Below, one piece after another: positions 41,831 through 50,396 of a DNA stretch of 64,000 nucleotides; the first letter of the stretch is position 1, and each line of letters opens with the position of its first letter. The stretch comes from an uncultured Muribaculaceae bacterium (GTDB lineage: Bacteria > Bacteroidota > Bacteroidia > Bacteroidales > Muribaculaceae). The stretch covers positions 62,001 to 126,000 of the forward strand of contig CAJUPY010000006.1 of assembly GCA_910588035.1 (NCBI GenBank). Reading direction: 5' to 3'. Made by a program: the position numbers and the translations under genes. The notes beneath the pieces are model-generated. The model made no database searches. It saw only the letters and a program-made list of their open reading frames with translations, and was not told where the DNA came from.

Positions 41831-42403
41831 TTAATATTTTTTATAAATCTCGATAAATTGTTTTATAGCGCGGTGTTTCAGATTGTAGAGGTTTGATTTG
41901 TCTAATGACAATAACTGTGCTACATCGTCATTGCTATGTCCCTCGAGATACAATAGGTTGAGTATCTGTGCATAGCGTTTGTTTGTCATTTTTGACAGGG
42001 TGGCGGTCACGTCTATAGCTATTTGAATACGTTGGTCGATTTCGTCTGTCTCGTCAATACAGGCGAGTTTGTCGGCTGTTGACTGGGGCTGCTCCAATCG
42101 TTCGCGGACACCCAGAAAGAAACGCCAGGCGACAGGAATCATCCATGTTCTAAGCCGGCTTCCGTTACGGGCCTCGTAACTGTCAAATTTCTTCCAGTTT
42201 TCACGCGACATGTAGATGTAGAGTTCATTGACCAGCTCATCGTAGTCGGCACGTCCGTCGAACATTGTCTGACGTATATGGTTGATTATAAAAGACAGTT
42301 CATCATAGAAAAATTGTTTTATTGCCTGAGGCTCACCCCTTTTAAGTGAGTTGATCAGGTTTGTGTCACCGGCCGGTTGTCTTTTGTCTTTGGAGCGTGT
42401 CAT
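41831..42403 (-). CDS. RNA polymerase sigma factor, ECF-like
   Basis: 190 aa. The region 2 part is 'LSFIINHIRQTMFDGRADYDELVNELYIYM' with 'RLRTWMIPVAWRFFLGVRERL', and region 4 is 'LSKMTNKRYAQILNLLYLEGHSNDDVAQLL' with helix-turn-helix 'LDKSNLYNLKHRAIKQF'. It opens the minus-strand module sigma, small protein, sigma, anti-sigma. No TAnnTTTG box is visible just upstream, so it may depend on an alternative promoter, perhaps its own. Confidence 0.82.
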   Translation of the reverse strand: MTRSKDKRQPAGDTNLINSLKRGEPQAIKQFFYDELSFIINHIRQTMFDGRADYDELVNELYIYMSRENWKKFDSYEARNGSRLRTWMIPVAWRFFLGVRERLEQPQSTADKLACIDETDEIDQRIQIAIDVTATLSKMTNKRYAQILNLLYLEGHSNDDVAQLLSLDKSNLYNLKHRAIKQFIEIYKKY

Positions 42404-42465
42404 CGTGATGTGTTTTTTATGTCGTTTGTCTTTCTATGACAAAATCCCCATCATTGTAACCCACT

Positions 42466-42507
42466 AAAACAAAAAAAGTGAAAGGAAACGGCCGTTTCCT
42501 TTCACTT
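42466..42507 (-). terminator. Intrinsic terminator of the YhcH-SGNH pair
   Basis: A perfect 14-bp stem (42476-42489 with 42494-42507, loop GGCC) is followed on the minus strand by a long T-rich run. It lies 26 bp beyond the SGNH gene stop. Confidence 0.85.
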
Positions 42508-42532
42508 TTATAAAATTCGAATGGTTTATGCT

Positions 42533-43774
42533 CTACTTAACTATTTCAAGCAGGAAAGTTTCACCCTTGTCCACCATCAGGTCATGACCGTCATTATTAA
42601 GGTGGGCTGTATCGGTGTCTTTCTGGAAATATTTGGCTCTGAAACCTGGATCGTTGACATCAATTCCACTCATTGTCGCGGCATCAAACACCGGAATGTC
42701 ATATTTTCCGCATGTTTTCTTGATCTGTGCGATCACTTCACTGAACCATTGTCGGTCAACGCCCCACGGAGTGACGAATCCGATCGGTTTGCCGCGATAT
42801 TTTTCCCTCAGGCCCGAGCAGAGCGAGTCGAGGCCGTCAGTGAAATCATCTAATGAGACTTCGCTATGCTTTCTGAGGTAGTCTGCGTCATTGTGGCCGG
42901 CGATTACAAGAATGACATCGGCTGAGTCGGGCATCTCGAGATAACGCTTTGTCATGGCCGGGCCAAAGCCGTCTTTAGTGCGGTCAAACGCTATGCTGCT
43001 GCCGTTGCGTCCGAAGTTGACATAGTTCATTTTCAGGCGTTCGGCGACCTTGGCATGCCACGTTTCGTCATACGGACGGCGGTGGTTTCTGACATAGCTG
43101 TCGCCTAAAACGCACAGTGTCTTGCCTTCGAGGCCGGTGTGGGCATATTCGATTTTACCGACGATTTTGCGGCTGACTCCGGGGTTGTCTTTCGTGCGCA
43201 CCGACGGTTTGTGCATGTCGGTCGGAAAATAGAGGAAAAAACGGTCGGGGGCAGCCGGAACGTATGAGACAGGCTTGTCGGTAGTGTAAAAACCGATGTC
43301 ATTGGCCTGGCTGTATTCAGTCTTTACCTTTACGTCTGATGCCAACCCCATTTTCTCATTACCCTCAAAGGTGTATTGAAGGTCGATCATCCGTTTGTGT
43401 GATTCGATTTGCATTTCCTCTTCTGTCGCCGGAGTGTATTCCTGAACGACAACCCATAGGCGTCCGTCTTCAAGAACAATTTTGCCCGGCTTTAATGACT
43501 TGGGATCATTGTCAGCGAGAAATTTGAAGAGCTTGTCCCACAGCGGTTTGTTGAGTTTGTACTGTGTGGCGAATTCCAGACAATCGACAGTTTTGTCGGG
43601 GTTGACAGTCCAACCGTTGTCCCACTGGCGGCCTTCAACCCATTTCTCAGCCTGCTGACGCGCAGGCGTGGATTCGTGTCGGCCATCGACACTTATTGTG
43701 GTCTGGCCTACAGCGTTTAACGACGAGGCAATTGCAAAAAACGCGACTGCTCTGAATAGATTGTTAAGTCTCAT
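42533..43774 (-). CDS. Exported fusion of a YhcH/YjgK/YiaL (NanQ-like) domain and an SGNH hydrolase
   Basis: 413 aa with signal peptide (LFRAVAFFAIASSLNAVG). Residues about 35-220 match the upstream standalone YhcH-like protein almost segment by segment ('EKWVEGRQWDNGW', 'DKTVDCLEFATQYKLNKPLWDKL', 'MIDLQYTFEGNE', 'DRFFLYFPTDMHKPSV', 'KIVGKIEYA'). Residues 220-413 are an SGNH/GDSL domain: 'CVLGDSYVRNH' (catalytic Ser), 'GRNGSSI', 'AGHNDAD' (Asn block) and 'DTAHLNNDGHD' (Asp/His). It should de-esterify or otherwise process a sugar-derived substrate in the periplasm. It starts within the stop of the upstream gene (ATGA). Confidence 0.85.
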   Translation of the reverse strand: MRLNNLFRAVAFFAIASSLNAVGQTTISVDGRHESTPARQQAEKWVEGRQWDNGWTVNPDKTVDCLEFATQYKLNKPLWDKLFKFLADNDPKSLKPGKIVLEDGRLWVVVQEYTPATEEEMQIESHKRMIDLQYTFEGNEKMGLASDVKVKTEYSQANDIGFYTTDKPVSYVPAAPDRFFLYFPTDMHKPSVRTKDNPGVSRKIVGKIEYAHTGLEGKTLCVLGDSYVRNHRRPYDETWHAKVAERLKMNYVNFGRNGSSIAFDRTKDGFGPAMTKRYLEMPDSADVILVIAGHNDADYLRKHSEVSLDDFTDGLDSLCSGLREKYRGKPIGFVTPWGVDRQWFSEVIAQIKKTCGKYDIPVFDAATMSGIDVNDPGFRAKYFQKDTDTAHLNNDGHDLMVDKGETFLLEIVK

Positions 43775-44319
43775 TCCGCGTACTCGATTTTACCAACGAT
43801 CTTATGGCTTACACCGGAGTTCTCATCAGCTCTGACCGAGGGTTGGTGCATGTCTTTGGGAAAGTAGAGAAAGAATCGGTCGGGTGAGGCGGGAACATAT
43901 GAGACCGGTTCGTCAGTAGTGTAAAATGTCACATCTTTCACCGGGTTGTATTCGGTCTTTGGAGTCACGTGGCCAGCAAGACCCATGATCTCATTGCCCT
44001 CAAATGTGTATTGCAGGTCAATCATGTTTCTGTGAGCCTCAATTTTGGTGTCTTCAGCAGATTTCGGTGTGTATTCGAGAACGTTGATCCAGAGTCGGCC
44101 TTCCTCCAGAACTATTTTTCCGGGTTCGAGGGTCGTCAGATCTGTTTCAGCTATGAATTTCAGCAGTTTGTCCCACAATGGTTTGTTACGTTCATATTGA
44201 GTCGCGAATTCAACGCAGTCAACTGTTTTATCGGGATTCACGTTCCAACCGTTATCCCAGACTCGGCTTTCAACCCATTTTTCCGCTTCTTCGCGGGTGA
44301 TTTTCGAATTTGTTTGCAT
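43771..44319 (-). CDS. YhcH/YjgK/YiaL family protein (EbgC/NanQ-like)
   Basis: 182 aa, no signal peptide, so cytosolic. 'MIDLQYTFEGNEIMGL', 'DRFFLYFPKDMHQPSV' and the early 'KPLWDKLLKFI' are the conserved beta-barrel segments of the family (DUF386). Members include NanQ (anomerase of N-acetylneuraminate) and the EbgC beta-galactosidase subunit. An N-terminal extension 'ITREEAEKWVESRVWDNGW' is shared with the downstream fusion protein, so the two genes arose by tandem duplication. Own promoter upstream. Confidence 0.85.
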   Translation of the reverse strand: MQTNSKITREEAEKWVESRVWDNGWNVNPDKTVDCVEFATQYERNKPLWDKLLKFIAETDLTTLEPGKIVLEEGRLWINVLEYTPKSAEDTKIEAHRNMIDLQYTFEGNEIMGLAGHVTPKTEYNPVKDVTFYTTDEPVSYVPASPDRFFLYFPKDMHQPSVRADENSGVSHKIVGKIEYAE

Positions 44320-44354
44320 TTCAATATGTGATTTTTAAGGTTTGTTCTCTCTGG

Positions 44355-44362
44355 CAAAGGTA
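44355..44362 (-). promoter_or_regulatory. -7 box of the YhcH pair promoter
   Basis: The minus strand reads TACCTTTG, 35 bp before the ATG at 44319. Confidence 0.6.
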
Positions 44363-44445
44363 GAAAAATTAGTTCAAACATAGAATATCAGATGTGTAAA
44401 ATTCATTTTAAGATGCTTTTATCAGAGAACATCGATTAGAAAAGC

Positions 44446-44453
44446 TATCTTTG
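44446..44453 (+). promoter_or_regulatory. -7 box of the GT2 gene promoter
   Basis: TATCTTTG matches TAnnTTTG. A direct repeat TGCTGAGAT (44454-44462 and 44470-44478) lies between it and the ATG at 44480. Confidence 0.6.
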
Positions 44454-44479
44454 TGCTGAGATAGTATTATGCTGAGATC

Positions 44480-45520
44480 ATGAATTTCCAATCATATAAT
44501 AAAATGTCTGGTTCATCACCCTATGTGTCAGTGATCATGCCGGTTTTTAATGCCGCTGCATATCTTGGTGACTCGATCGGATCGGTACTCGCCCAGAACT
44601 TCCCCGATTTCGAGTTGATATGTTTCAATGACGCATCAACCGACAACAGTCTTGAAATACTCAATCGCTATGCCGCTATTGACCCGAGAGTCAAGGTGAT
44701 AGATTCGCCGGTCAATGTAAAACAAGGAGCGGGACGAAATCATGGCATAAAGGAGGCCCGTGGCCGTTATGTGTTGTTTCTCGATGCCGATGACGCTTTG
44801 TCGCCCGGTGCATTGCGATGTCTGCATGAGACGGCGTGCGGAACCGATGCCGAAGTTGTTTTTTTCGACTATCTTGAATTCGCCCCATCGACAGGAAAAG
44901 AAACTCAGAGACGAACCGCTGTCCCGTCTCTGACACATCCGATGCGGCCGACGCCAGTGTGGACCGCCATGTATTCGCGGCGGCTCTTTACCGACTATAC
45001 CCTGTTTTTCCCGGAAAAAGTTTTCTATGAAGACAACGCCGTCGCACTGGCGCTACAGTTGGTGGCGGAGAATCCTGTCCACATAGGGAAACCGCTTTAC
45101 CGCTACCGGTGTGATAATCCTTCTGTGACGAGATCGTCAAACAACATGCGCTTTTTTGACCGCGTTGACTCGGCCACACTTTTGCTCGGCCACATCAAAC
45201 GTCTCGGTTTATATGACAGATATGCCGATGACATAGACTTCATTTTCATCAACCAATATCTTGTACACACGGTCTTTGGGGCGATATACAGGTTTGACCG
45301 TGTGCAGACAGACCGCATCGCTCAGGTAAGAGACGGAATAGGGGAGTACATAACAGATTTCAGGAGGAACCCCCATTTCAAAGCGCAGAGTCTGTCATGG
45401 AAACTTAAACTCGAAACCCACATGAGATGGCCGAGGTTCATCAAAATGTTGTCAAACATTAACCGGCGGTTGAAAACTTTTTTTTGTCGGGTGAAACAAA
45501 TGGCTTATCTTTGTTTGTAA
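44480..45520 (+). CDS. Family 2 glycosyltransferase
   Basis: 346 aa. GT-A fold: 'YVSVIMPVFNAAAYLGDSIGS' with 'FNDASTDNSLEILNRYA' for the nucleotide site, 'GAGRNHGIKEARGRYVLFLDADD' containing the DxD-type metal motif, and 'VFYEDNAVALALQLVAEN' with the ED of the acceptor region. The C-terminal 100 residues are basic and helical. The usual role is to add a sugar to a lipid- or surface-linked glycan; donor and acceptor are unknown. ATG 44480 is used; ATG 44504 is also possible. The tdk promoter lies inside its 3' end. Confidence 0.9.
   Translation: MNFQSYNKMSGSSPYVSVIMPVFNAAAYLGDSIGSVLAQNFPDFELICFNDASTDNSLEILNRYAAIDPRVKVIDSPVNVKQGAGRNHGIKEARGRYVLFLDADDALSPGALRCLHETACGTDAEVVFFDYLEFAPSTGKETQRRTAVPSLTHPMRPTPVWTAMYSRRLFTDYTLFFPEKVFYEDNAVALALQLVAENPVHIGKPLYRYRCDNPSVTRSSNNMRFFDRVDSATLLLGHIKRLGLYDRYADDIDFIFINQYLVHTVFGAIYRFDRVQTDRIAQVRDGIGEYITDFRRNPHFKAQSLSWKLKLETHMRWPRFIKMLSNINRRLKTFFCRVKQMAYLCL
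45506..45513 (+). promoter_or_regulatory. -7 box of the tdk promoter inside the GT2 3' end
   Basis: TATCTTTG with a T-rich TTTTTTG element at 45479-45486 (about 20 bp upstream); tdk ATG at 45536. Confidence 0.6.
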
Positions 45521-45535
45521 ACAAAAACATGGGAA

Positions 45536-46180
45536 ATGAACCGCAAAGGAAAACTTTATTTCAGATATGGCACCATGGGGTCGGCCAAGACGGCGTTGCT
45601 GCTGACGACCGCATATAATTTCGAGGAGCGCAATTTGAGCTATCTGTGCATGAAACCGGTGGTTGACAACCGGGAGAAAAGCAATGTCATCAGATCAAGA
45701 ATCGGAATAGAGCGCGAATGTCAGTGGATTTATTCCGACACTGATCTCTACAGTTTTGCCCAGGATTGGTTTGAGCAACATCTCGCGGTCGTGGACTGGT
45801 TTCTGATCGATGAAGCCCAATTTCTTACCGAGGCACAGGTCGATCAGTTGTCACGCATTGTCGATGACTATGGCAGCAATGTCATCTGCTATGGACTGAG
45901 AACCGACTTCAAGTCTCATCTCTTTGAGGGTTCCCGGCGTTTGTTTGAGATTGCAGACACAATAGATGAAATCAAATCGACATGTACGTGCGGCCACAAA
46001 ACCATAATCAATGCCCGCATTGACTCCAACGGCGATTTTGTTGAAGACGGTGCCCAGGTCGAAATCGGTGGTGATGACCGCTATATAGCCGTTTGCCGCA
46101 AATGTTGGCGGAACAAGCGCATCGAGCAGATGCAACGACATTCATTGCCTCTGTTTGATCCGGCTGCCAATATCGATTAG
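45536..46180 (+). CDS. tdk: Thymidine kinase (type II, zinc-containing)
   Basis: 214 aa. Walker A 'YGTMGSAKTALLL' begins near residue 11, the lid/Walker B region is 'WFLIDEAQFLTEAQVDQL', and the nucleoside-binding segment is 'VICYGLRTDFKSHLFEGS'. The structural zinc site is 'CTCGHK' and 'CRKCW'. It phosphorylates thymidine/deoxyuridine for salvage in the cytosol. It is transcribed from its own promoter within the preceding glycosyltransferase gene. Confidence 0.95.
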   Translation: MNRKGKLYFRYGTMGSAKTALLLTTAYNFEERNLSYLCMKPVVDNREKSNVIRSRIGIERECQWIYSDTDLYSFAQDWFEQHLAVVDWFLIDEAQFLTEAQVDQLSRIVDDYGSNVICYGLRTDFKSHLFEGSRRLFEIADTIDEIKSTCTCGHKTIINARIDSNGDFVEDGAQVEIGGDDRYIAVCRKCWRNKRIEQMQRHSLPLFDPAANID

Positions 46181-46224
46181 GTTATTCTTTTGACTTTTTA
46201 ACCTTTTATAAGCAAAAAGTTTAC

Positions 46225-46232
46225 TACCTTTG
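46225..46232 (+). promoter_or_regulatory. -7 box of the glyQS promoter
   Basis: TACCTTTG, 37 bp before the ATG at 46270; -33 region is T-rich without a clear TTTG. Confidence 0.6.
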
Positions 46233-46269
46233 TGGCAATTTTGAACAAACTATACTTAACATACAGAAA

Positions 46270-47814
46270 ATGGCTCAGCAAGAAGATGTATTTAAAAAAA
46301 TCGTTTCACATGCCAAGGAATACGGTTTTGTCTTTCAATCGAGTGAAATTTATGACGGTCTCGCAGCCGTATATGACTATGGTCAGAACGGCGTGGAACT
46401 TAAAAATAATATCAAGCGTTATTGGTGGGACGCGATGACACTGCTGCATGAAAACATAGTGGGCATCGACTCCGCTATTTTCATGCACCCTACAATCTGG
46501 AAAGCCTCAGGCCACGTAGACGCTTTCAACGATCCGTTGATTGACAACCGCGATTCGAAGAAACGCTATCGTGCCGATGTCTTGATTGAAGATGCGATCG
46601 CCAAAATCGATGAGAAAATCGAGAAAGAAGTAGCCAAGGCTGCAAAACGTTTCGGTGAGTCATTCAACGAAGAACTGTTCCGCCAGACCAATCCCCGCGT
46701 TGTTGAACATGTCAACAAACGCAACGCACTTCATCAGCGTTTCTCTGACGCTATGAACAACAATGACCTCGAGGAACTGAGACAGATCATCATTGACGAA
46801 GAAATCGTATGCCCCATCAGCGGTACACGAAATTGGACCGATGTGCGTCAGTTCAACCTCATGTTCAAAACCGAAATGGGATCGACAGCCGACGGTGCTA
46901 TGACCGTGTATCTGCGTCCTGAAACCGCACAAGGTATTTTTGTAAACTACCTAAATGTTCAGAAGACAGGCCGCATGCGTCTGCCGTTCGGTATAGCACA
47001 GATAGGTAAGGCTTTCAGAAACGAGATCGTCGCACGTCAGTTTATTTTCCGCATGCGCGAGTTCGAGCAAATGGAAATGCAATTCTTCGTGCGTCCGGGC
47101 GACGAGATGAAATGGTTCAAGTTCTGGAAAGAAACACGTCTGCGCTGGCACAAAGCACTTGGTCTGGGCGATGAGAAATATCGCTATCACGATCATGAGA
47201 AGTTGGCACATTACGCAAATGCCGCAACCGACATCGAGTTTGAGATGCCCTTCGGTTTCAAGGAAGTCGAAGGCATTCACTCGCGCACCAATTTCGACCT
47301 CTCGCAACATGAGAAATTCTCAGGCAAGAAGATACAGTATTTTGATCCCGAATTGAATGAAAGCTATGTTCCCTATGTGATAGAGACCTCAATCGGTGTA
47401 GACCGCATGTTCCTGTCGGTTCTTTGCTCAAGCTACGAGGAGCAGGTTCTTGAAGGCGGTGAGTCTCGCGTCGTGCTCCACTTGCCGGCGGCTCTCGCTC
47501 CGGTGAAATGTGCCGTCATGCCCCTCGTCAAGAAAGACGGTCTCCCCGACAAGGCACGTGAGATTGTGAACGATCTCAAATTTGACTTCTCGACCCACTA
47601 CGACGAGAAAGATTCGATCGGTAAACGCTACCGCCGTCAAGACGCGATCGGAACCCCATTCTGCATCACCGTTGATCACCAGACTCTCGAAGACAACACT
47701 GTCACCTTGCGCGAAAGAGACTCGATGGAGCAGACACGTGTCAATGTGGCCGATCTCCACAAACTGATTCACGATCGCGTGGCTTTGACATCGTTGCTGC
47801 GTCGCCTCGGTTGA
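46270..47814 (+). CDS. glyS: Glycyl-tRNA synthetase (alpha2, eukaryote/archaeal-like form)
   Basis: 514 aa single chain, as in Bacteroidetes, instead of the two-subunit GlyQ/GlyS form. Class II motifs: motif 1 region 'YGQNGVELKNNIKRYWW', motif 2 'GIAQIGKAFRNEI' with 'FRMREFEQMEMQFFV', and motif 3 'YVIETSIGVDRMFLSVL'. 'LRPETAQGIFVNY' is the GlyRS-specific ATP/glycine segment. The anticodon-binding domain covers about residues 405-514. It charges tRNA(Gly). The next gene, lemA, follows after 23 bp and could share the transcript. Confidence 0.96.
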   Translation: MAQQEDVFKKIVSHAKEYGFVFQSSEIYDGLAAVYDYGQNGVELKNNIKRYWWDAMTLLHENIVGIDSAIFMHPTIWKASGHVDAFNDPLIDNRDSKKRYRADVLIEDAIAKIDEKIEKEVAKAAKRFGESFNEELFRQTNPRVVEHVNKRNALHQRFSDAMNNNDLEELRQIIIDEEIVCPISGTRNWTDVRQFNLMFKTEMGSTADGAMTVYLRPETAQGIFVNYLNVQKTGRMRLPFGIAQIGKAFRNEIVARQFIFRMREFEQMEMQFFVRPGDEMKWFKFWKETRLRWHKALGLGDEKYRYHDHEKLAHYANAATDIEFEMPFGFKEVEGIHSRTNFDLSQHEKFSGKKIQYFDPELNESYVPYVIETSIGVDRMFLSVLCSSYEEQVLEGGESRVVLHLPAALAPVKCAVMPLVKKDGLPDKAREIVNDLKFDFSTHYDEKDSIGKRYRRQDAIGTPFCITVDHQTLEDNTVTLRERDSMEQTRVNVADLHKLIHDRVALTSLLRRLG

Positions 47815-47837
47815 AATATACTAAAAAACAATTTAAT

Positions 47838-48464
47838 ATGAACATCAGCAAAACTACCATAGCTGTTATTGTCGCGGTTGTGTTTCTCTTTATTCTCGGT
47901 TTCACCGGCTGTTCGCAATATAACGGCATGGTGTCTCAAGAAGAAAACGTTGACAATGCTTGGGCACAAGTAGAGAACCAATACCAACGTCGTCTCGATC
48001 TGATACCCAATCTTGTCGCGTCGGTCAAAGGATATGCCGAGCATGAACAGGAAACTTTTGAGGCTGTGACAAAAGCGCGTGCAGGTCTGTCGTCGGCTTA
48101 TGAAGCGGCTGAGTCGACCAATAAAGAAAATGCCGGAGCTCCCGCCGACGATGCCGCAGTGAAAAAGTTTCAGCAGACCCAGCAGAAATTGCAGAGCGCG
48201 CTCGGAATTTATGTCAACGCTGTTCGTGAGGCTTATCCCGAACTGAAAGCCGACAAGACGTTCCTCGATTTGATGACTCAGCTTGAAGGCACTGAAAACC
48301 GCATTGCAACAGAGCGCAACCGATACAATGATGTCGTGCGCGATTACAATGTGAGAATTCGTCGCTTTCCGGCTTCTATTTTCGCCGGTATGTTCGGTTT
48401 TGATAAACGTGCGCCGTTTGCTGCTGAGGAAGGAGCACAACATGCGCCAAAAGTTGAATTTTAA
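47838..48464 (+). CDS. lemA: LemA family protein
   Basis: 208 aa from ATG 47838. One N-terminal hydrophobic helix (TTIAVIVAVVFLFILGF) ends in 'TGCSQYNGMV', the usual LemA anchor that may also be lipidated. The helical bundle then shows the signature 'VDNAWAQVENQYQRRLDLIPNLV' and 'LIPNLVASVKGYAEHEQ', plus 'RNRYNDVVRDYNVRIRRFPASIFAGMFGF' at the C-terminus. LemA proteins often precede a TPM-domain gene; here an FKBP lipoprotein gene follows 2 bp later. Function is not established. Confidence 0.92.
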   Translation: MNISKTTIAVIVAVVFLFILGFTGCSQYNGMVSQEENVDNAWAQVENQYQRRLDLIPNLVASVKGYAEHEQETFEAVTKARAGLSSAYEAAESTNKENAGAPADDAAVKKFQQTQQKLQSALGIYVNAVREAYPELKADKTFLDLMTQLEGTENRIATERNRYNDVVRDYNVRIRRFPASIFAGMFGFDKRAPFAAEEGAQHAPKVEF

Positions 48465-48466
48465 AG

Positions 48467-49036
48467 ATGAAAAAACTCCTGCTTATCTTCTCTCTCCTGG
48501 CTGTCACGTTGTCGGTGTCGACTTCATGTAAAGACGACGAGTATGAGTCGGCATGGAAAGAATATGCCGAATGGCGTGAGACCAACGAGCAATATCTTGC
48601 CGATCAGGCGCGTCTCGAGAATCCCGATGGTAAGGCTGTCTATGAGCGTGTCATTCCGTCATGGAATCCCGGTGTCTATGTCTTGATCCGTTATTTCAAT
48701 GACCGCAAGCTGACAGAGGGCAATCTTGTGCCGTTGTCGACCAGCACCGTCGATGTTAAATATAAAGGAATGCTCTATAATGATGTGCCTTTTGATTCGT
48801 CATATAACATCAAGGCCACATATGGAGACAGCATTTATCGGACACGTCTCAATTCCGATATAATCGACGGTTGGAAAATCGCCCTCCAGCACATGCATGT
48901 CGGTGATTCGGTCGAGGTTCTGATGCCTTACAATGTTGGTTATGGCTACAGCGGCTCTGGTGTGATCCTGCCGTTCTCTACATTGAAATTCGGTTTGAAA
49001 CTCGTAGATATTCCCTATTACGAAGTTCGTCCGTAA
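48467..49036 (+). CDS. FKBP-type peptidyl-prolyl isomerase lipoprotein
   Basis: 189 aa. Lipoprotein signal 'LLAVTLSVSTSCKDDE', then a helical linker, then the FKBP domain: 'VDVKYKGMLYNDVPFDSSY', 'IIDGWKIALQHMHVGDSVEVLMPYNVGYG' and 'ILPFSTLKFGLKLVDI'. These match the FKBP core (V.Y.G...dG..FDsS, ...G...G...P..l.YG). It likely assists folding of envelope proteins in the periplasm. The gene is packed 2 bp after lemA. Confidence 0.88.
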   Translation: MKKLLLIFSLLAVTLSVSTSCKDDEYESAWKEYAEWRETNEQYLADQARLENPDGKAVYERVIPSWNPGVYVLIRYFNDRKLTEGNLVPLSTSTVDVKYKGMLYNDVPFDSSYNIKATYGDSIYRTRLNSDIIDGWKIALQHMHVGDSVEVLMPYNVGYGYSGSGVILPFSTLKFGLKLVDIPYYEVRP

Positions 49037-49056
49037 ACAATTTTAAATCTTAGGAA

Positions 49057-49905
49057 ATGACCATTTCGCAATTGTTTGAAACGGCACGCAGACGTCTCGC
49101 CAAACGTTTTAGTGCCGGGGAGTCACGCGAGACGGTCATTTTGATTTTTGAGAATCTGAAACATTGGTCGATGACCGACATTCTTGTCAAGGGTGATGAG
49201 GAGGCATCGCAATGGCTTGAGCAGCAGGTCGACTCGGTAGTGACACGAGTTCTTGACAACGAACCTGTGCAATATATTTTCGGGAATGCCCATTTCTACG
49301 GACTTATACTGAAAGTTACTCCCGATGTGCTGATTCCTCGCCCAGAGACGGCCGAACTTGTCGACATCATTGTCGACGATAATCGCGACGTTGCCGATCT
49401 CAGAGTGTTCGACATAGCGACCGGATCGGGCTGCATAGCTGTTGCGCTCGCCCGAAATCTGAAGTTTGCCAAAGTTGATGCTATCGACATTTCGTCAGGT
49501 GCAATTGAAGTGGCACGTGAAAATGCGGCGAAACTCAACGTAAATGTCAATTTCAGACTTGAAGATATTTTGAAATTGCCGGCTGACCAGCATCCGACCT
49601 ATGACATCATTGTCAGCAATCCTCCATACATCGCGTTGAAGGAGTCGCAGCAAATGGAGGCCAATGTTCTTGATCACGAGCCGGCCGAAGCCTTGTTCGT
49701 GCCTGACAATGATCCGTTGAAATTCTACAGGCCAATAAGCCGTTACGCGCTTAAAGCATTGAATGAAGGAGGTCATCTCTATCTTGAAATCAATCCCGTA
49801 TATGCCACTGAGCTCAGGTCTGAGATGATAGCTGACGGTTGGGACGATGTCGAGATTCTGACTGATATGCAGGGCCGTCGCAGATTTATTGTGGCGGAAC
49901 CATGA
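49057..49905 (+). CDS. prmC: Release-factor glutamine N5-methyltransferase
   Basis: 282 aa. An N-terminal helical domain (1-80) is followed by a Rossmann methyltransferase. 'VLIPRPETAELVDIIV' precedes motif I 'FDIATGSGCIAVALA', 'VDAIDISSGAIEVARENA' binds SAM, and the catalytic motif is 'VSNPPYIA'. PrmC methylates the Gln of the GGQ loop in RF1/RF2, so it acts on the prfB product in this window. It overlaps recX by 4 bp (ATGA). Confidence 0.94.
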   Translation: MTISQLFETARRRLAKRFSAGESRETVILIFENLKHWSMTDILVKGDEEASQWLEQQVDSVVTRVLDNEPVQYIFGNAHFYGLILKVTPDVLIPRPETAELVDIIVDDNRDVADLRVFDIATGSGCIAVALARNLKFAKVDAIDISSGAIEVARENAAKLNVNVNFRLEDILKLPADQHPTYDIIVSNPPYIALKESQQMEANVLDHEPAEALFVPDNDPLKFYRPISRYALKALNEGGHLYLEINPVYATELRSEMIADGWDDVEILTDMQGRRRFIVAEP

Positions 49906-50396
49906 GACAGGTTAAGATCATTGACCGCGATGAGGCATTGGTCAGGCTCGAATCTTTATGTGTCCGCAGCGAGCAATGTTCAGGCGAGATTCTGACGAAG
50001 CTTGCCCGGTGGCGCATTCCTATGGATGTGGCACGGGAAATTCTTGACAGTCTGGTTGATCGTCGGTTTGTCGACGACCGTCGCTATGCCGGGGCTTATG
50101 TGAGAGACAAATATCGGTTCTCACGGTGGGGACGGCGAAAAATCAGAATGTCTCTGTCTGCTAAACGCATCGATCGCGATGTCGTAGAAGCTGCCCTTGA
50201 GGAGATTGACGATTCTTCCTACCGCGATGTTCTTGTGGGACTGCTGAAAGCAAAAGCCCGTCTTATTGCCGAAGGGAATACTTTTGAAGGACGGACCAAA
50301 CTATTCAGGTTTGCTGCCTCACGCGGTTTTGAGTCAGATCTGATTTCACAAGTTATCAGAAGTGAGAACCTATGGCCGGAATTATCAGACGAGTGA
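49902..50396 (+). CDS. recX: RecX-family regulatory protein
   Basis: 164 aa, helical repeats. 'ALVRLESLCVRSEQCSGEILTKL' and 'LVDRRFVDDRRYAGAYVRDKYRFSRWG' are the first two RecX tri-helical units ('...vD D.rfA..yv......g...'). RecX modulates RecA filaments. ATG overlaps prmC; its 3' end overlaps the comF start by 25 bp, so the three genes are tightly coupled. No recA gene is adjacent. Confidence 0.88.
   Translation: MRQVKIIDRDEALVRLESLCVRSEQCSGEILTKLARWRIPMDVAREILDSLVDRRFVDDRRYAGAYVRDKYRFSRWGRRKIRMSLSAKRIDRDVVEAALEEIDDSSYRDVLVGLLKAKARLIAEGNTFEGRTKLFRFAASRGFESDLISQVIRSENLWPELSDE

Noticed and set aside
44454..44478. Direct repeat TGCTGAGAT with 16-bp period before the GT2 gene
   Set aside because: Only two short copies; it could be an operator but there is nothing else to support it.
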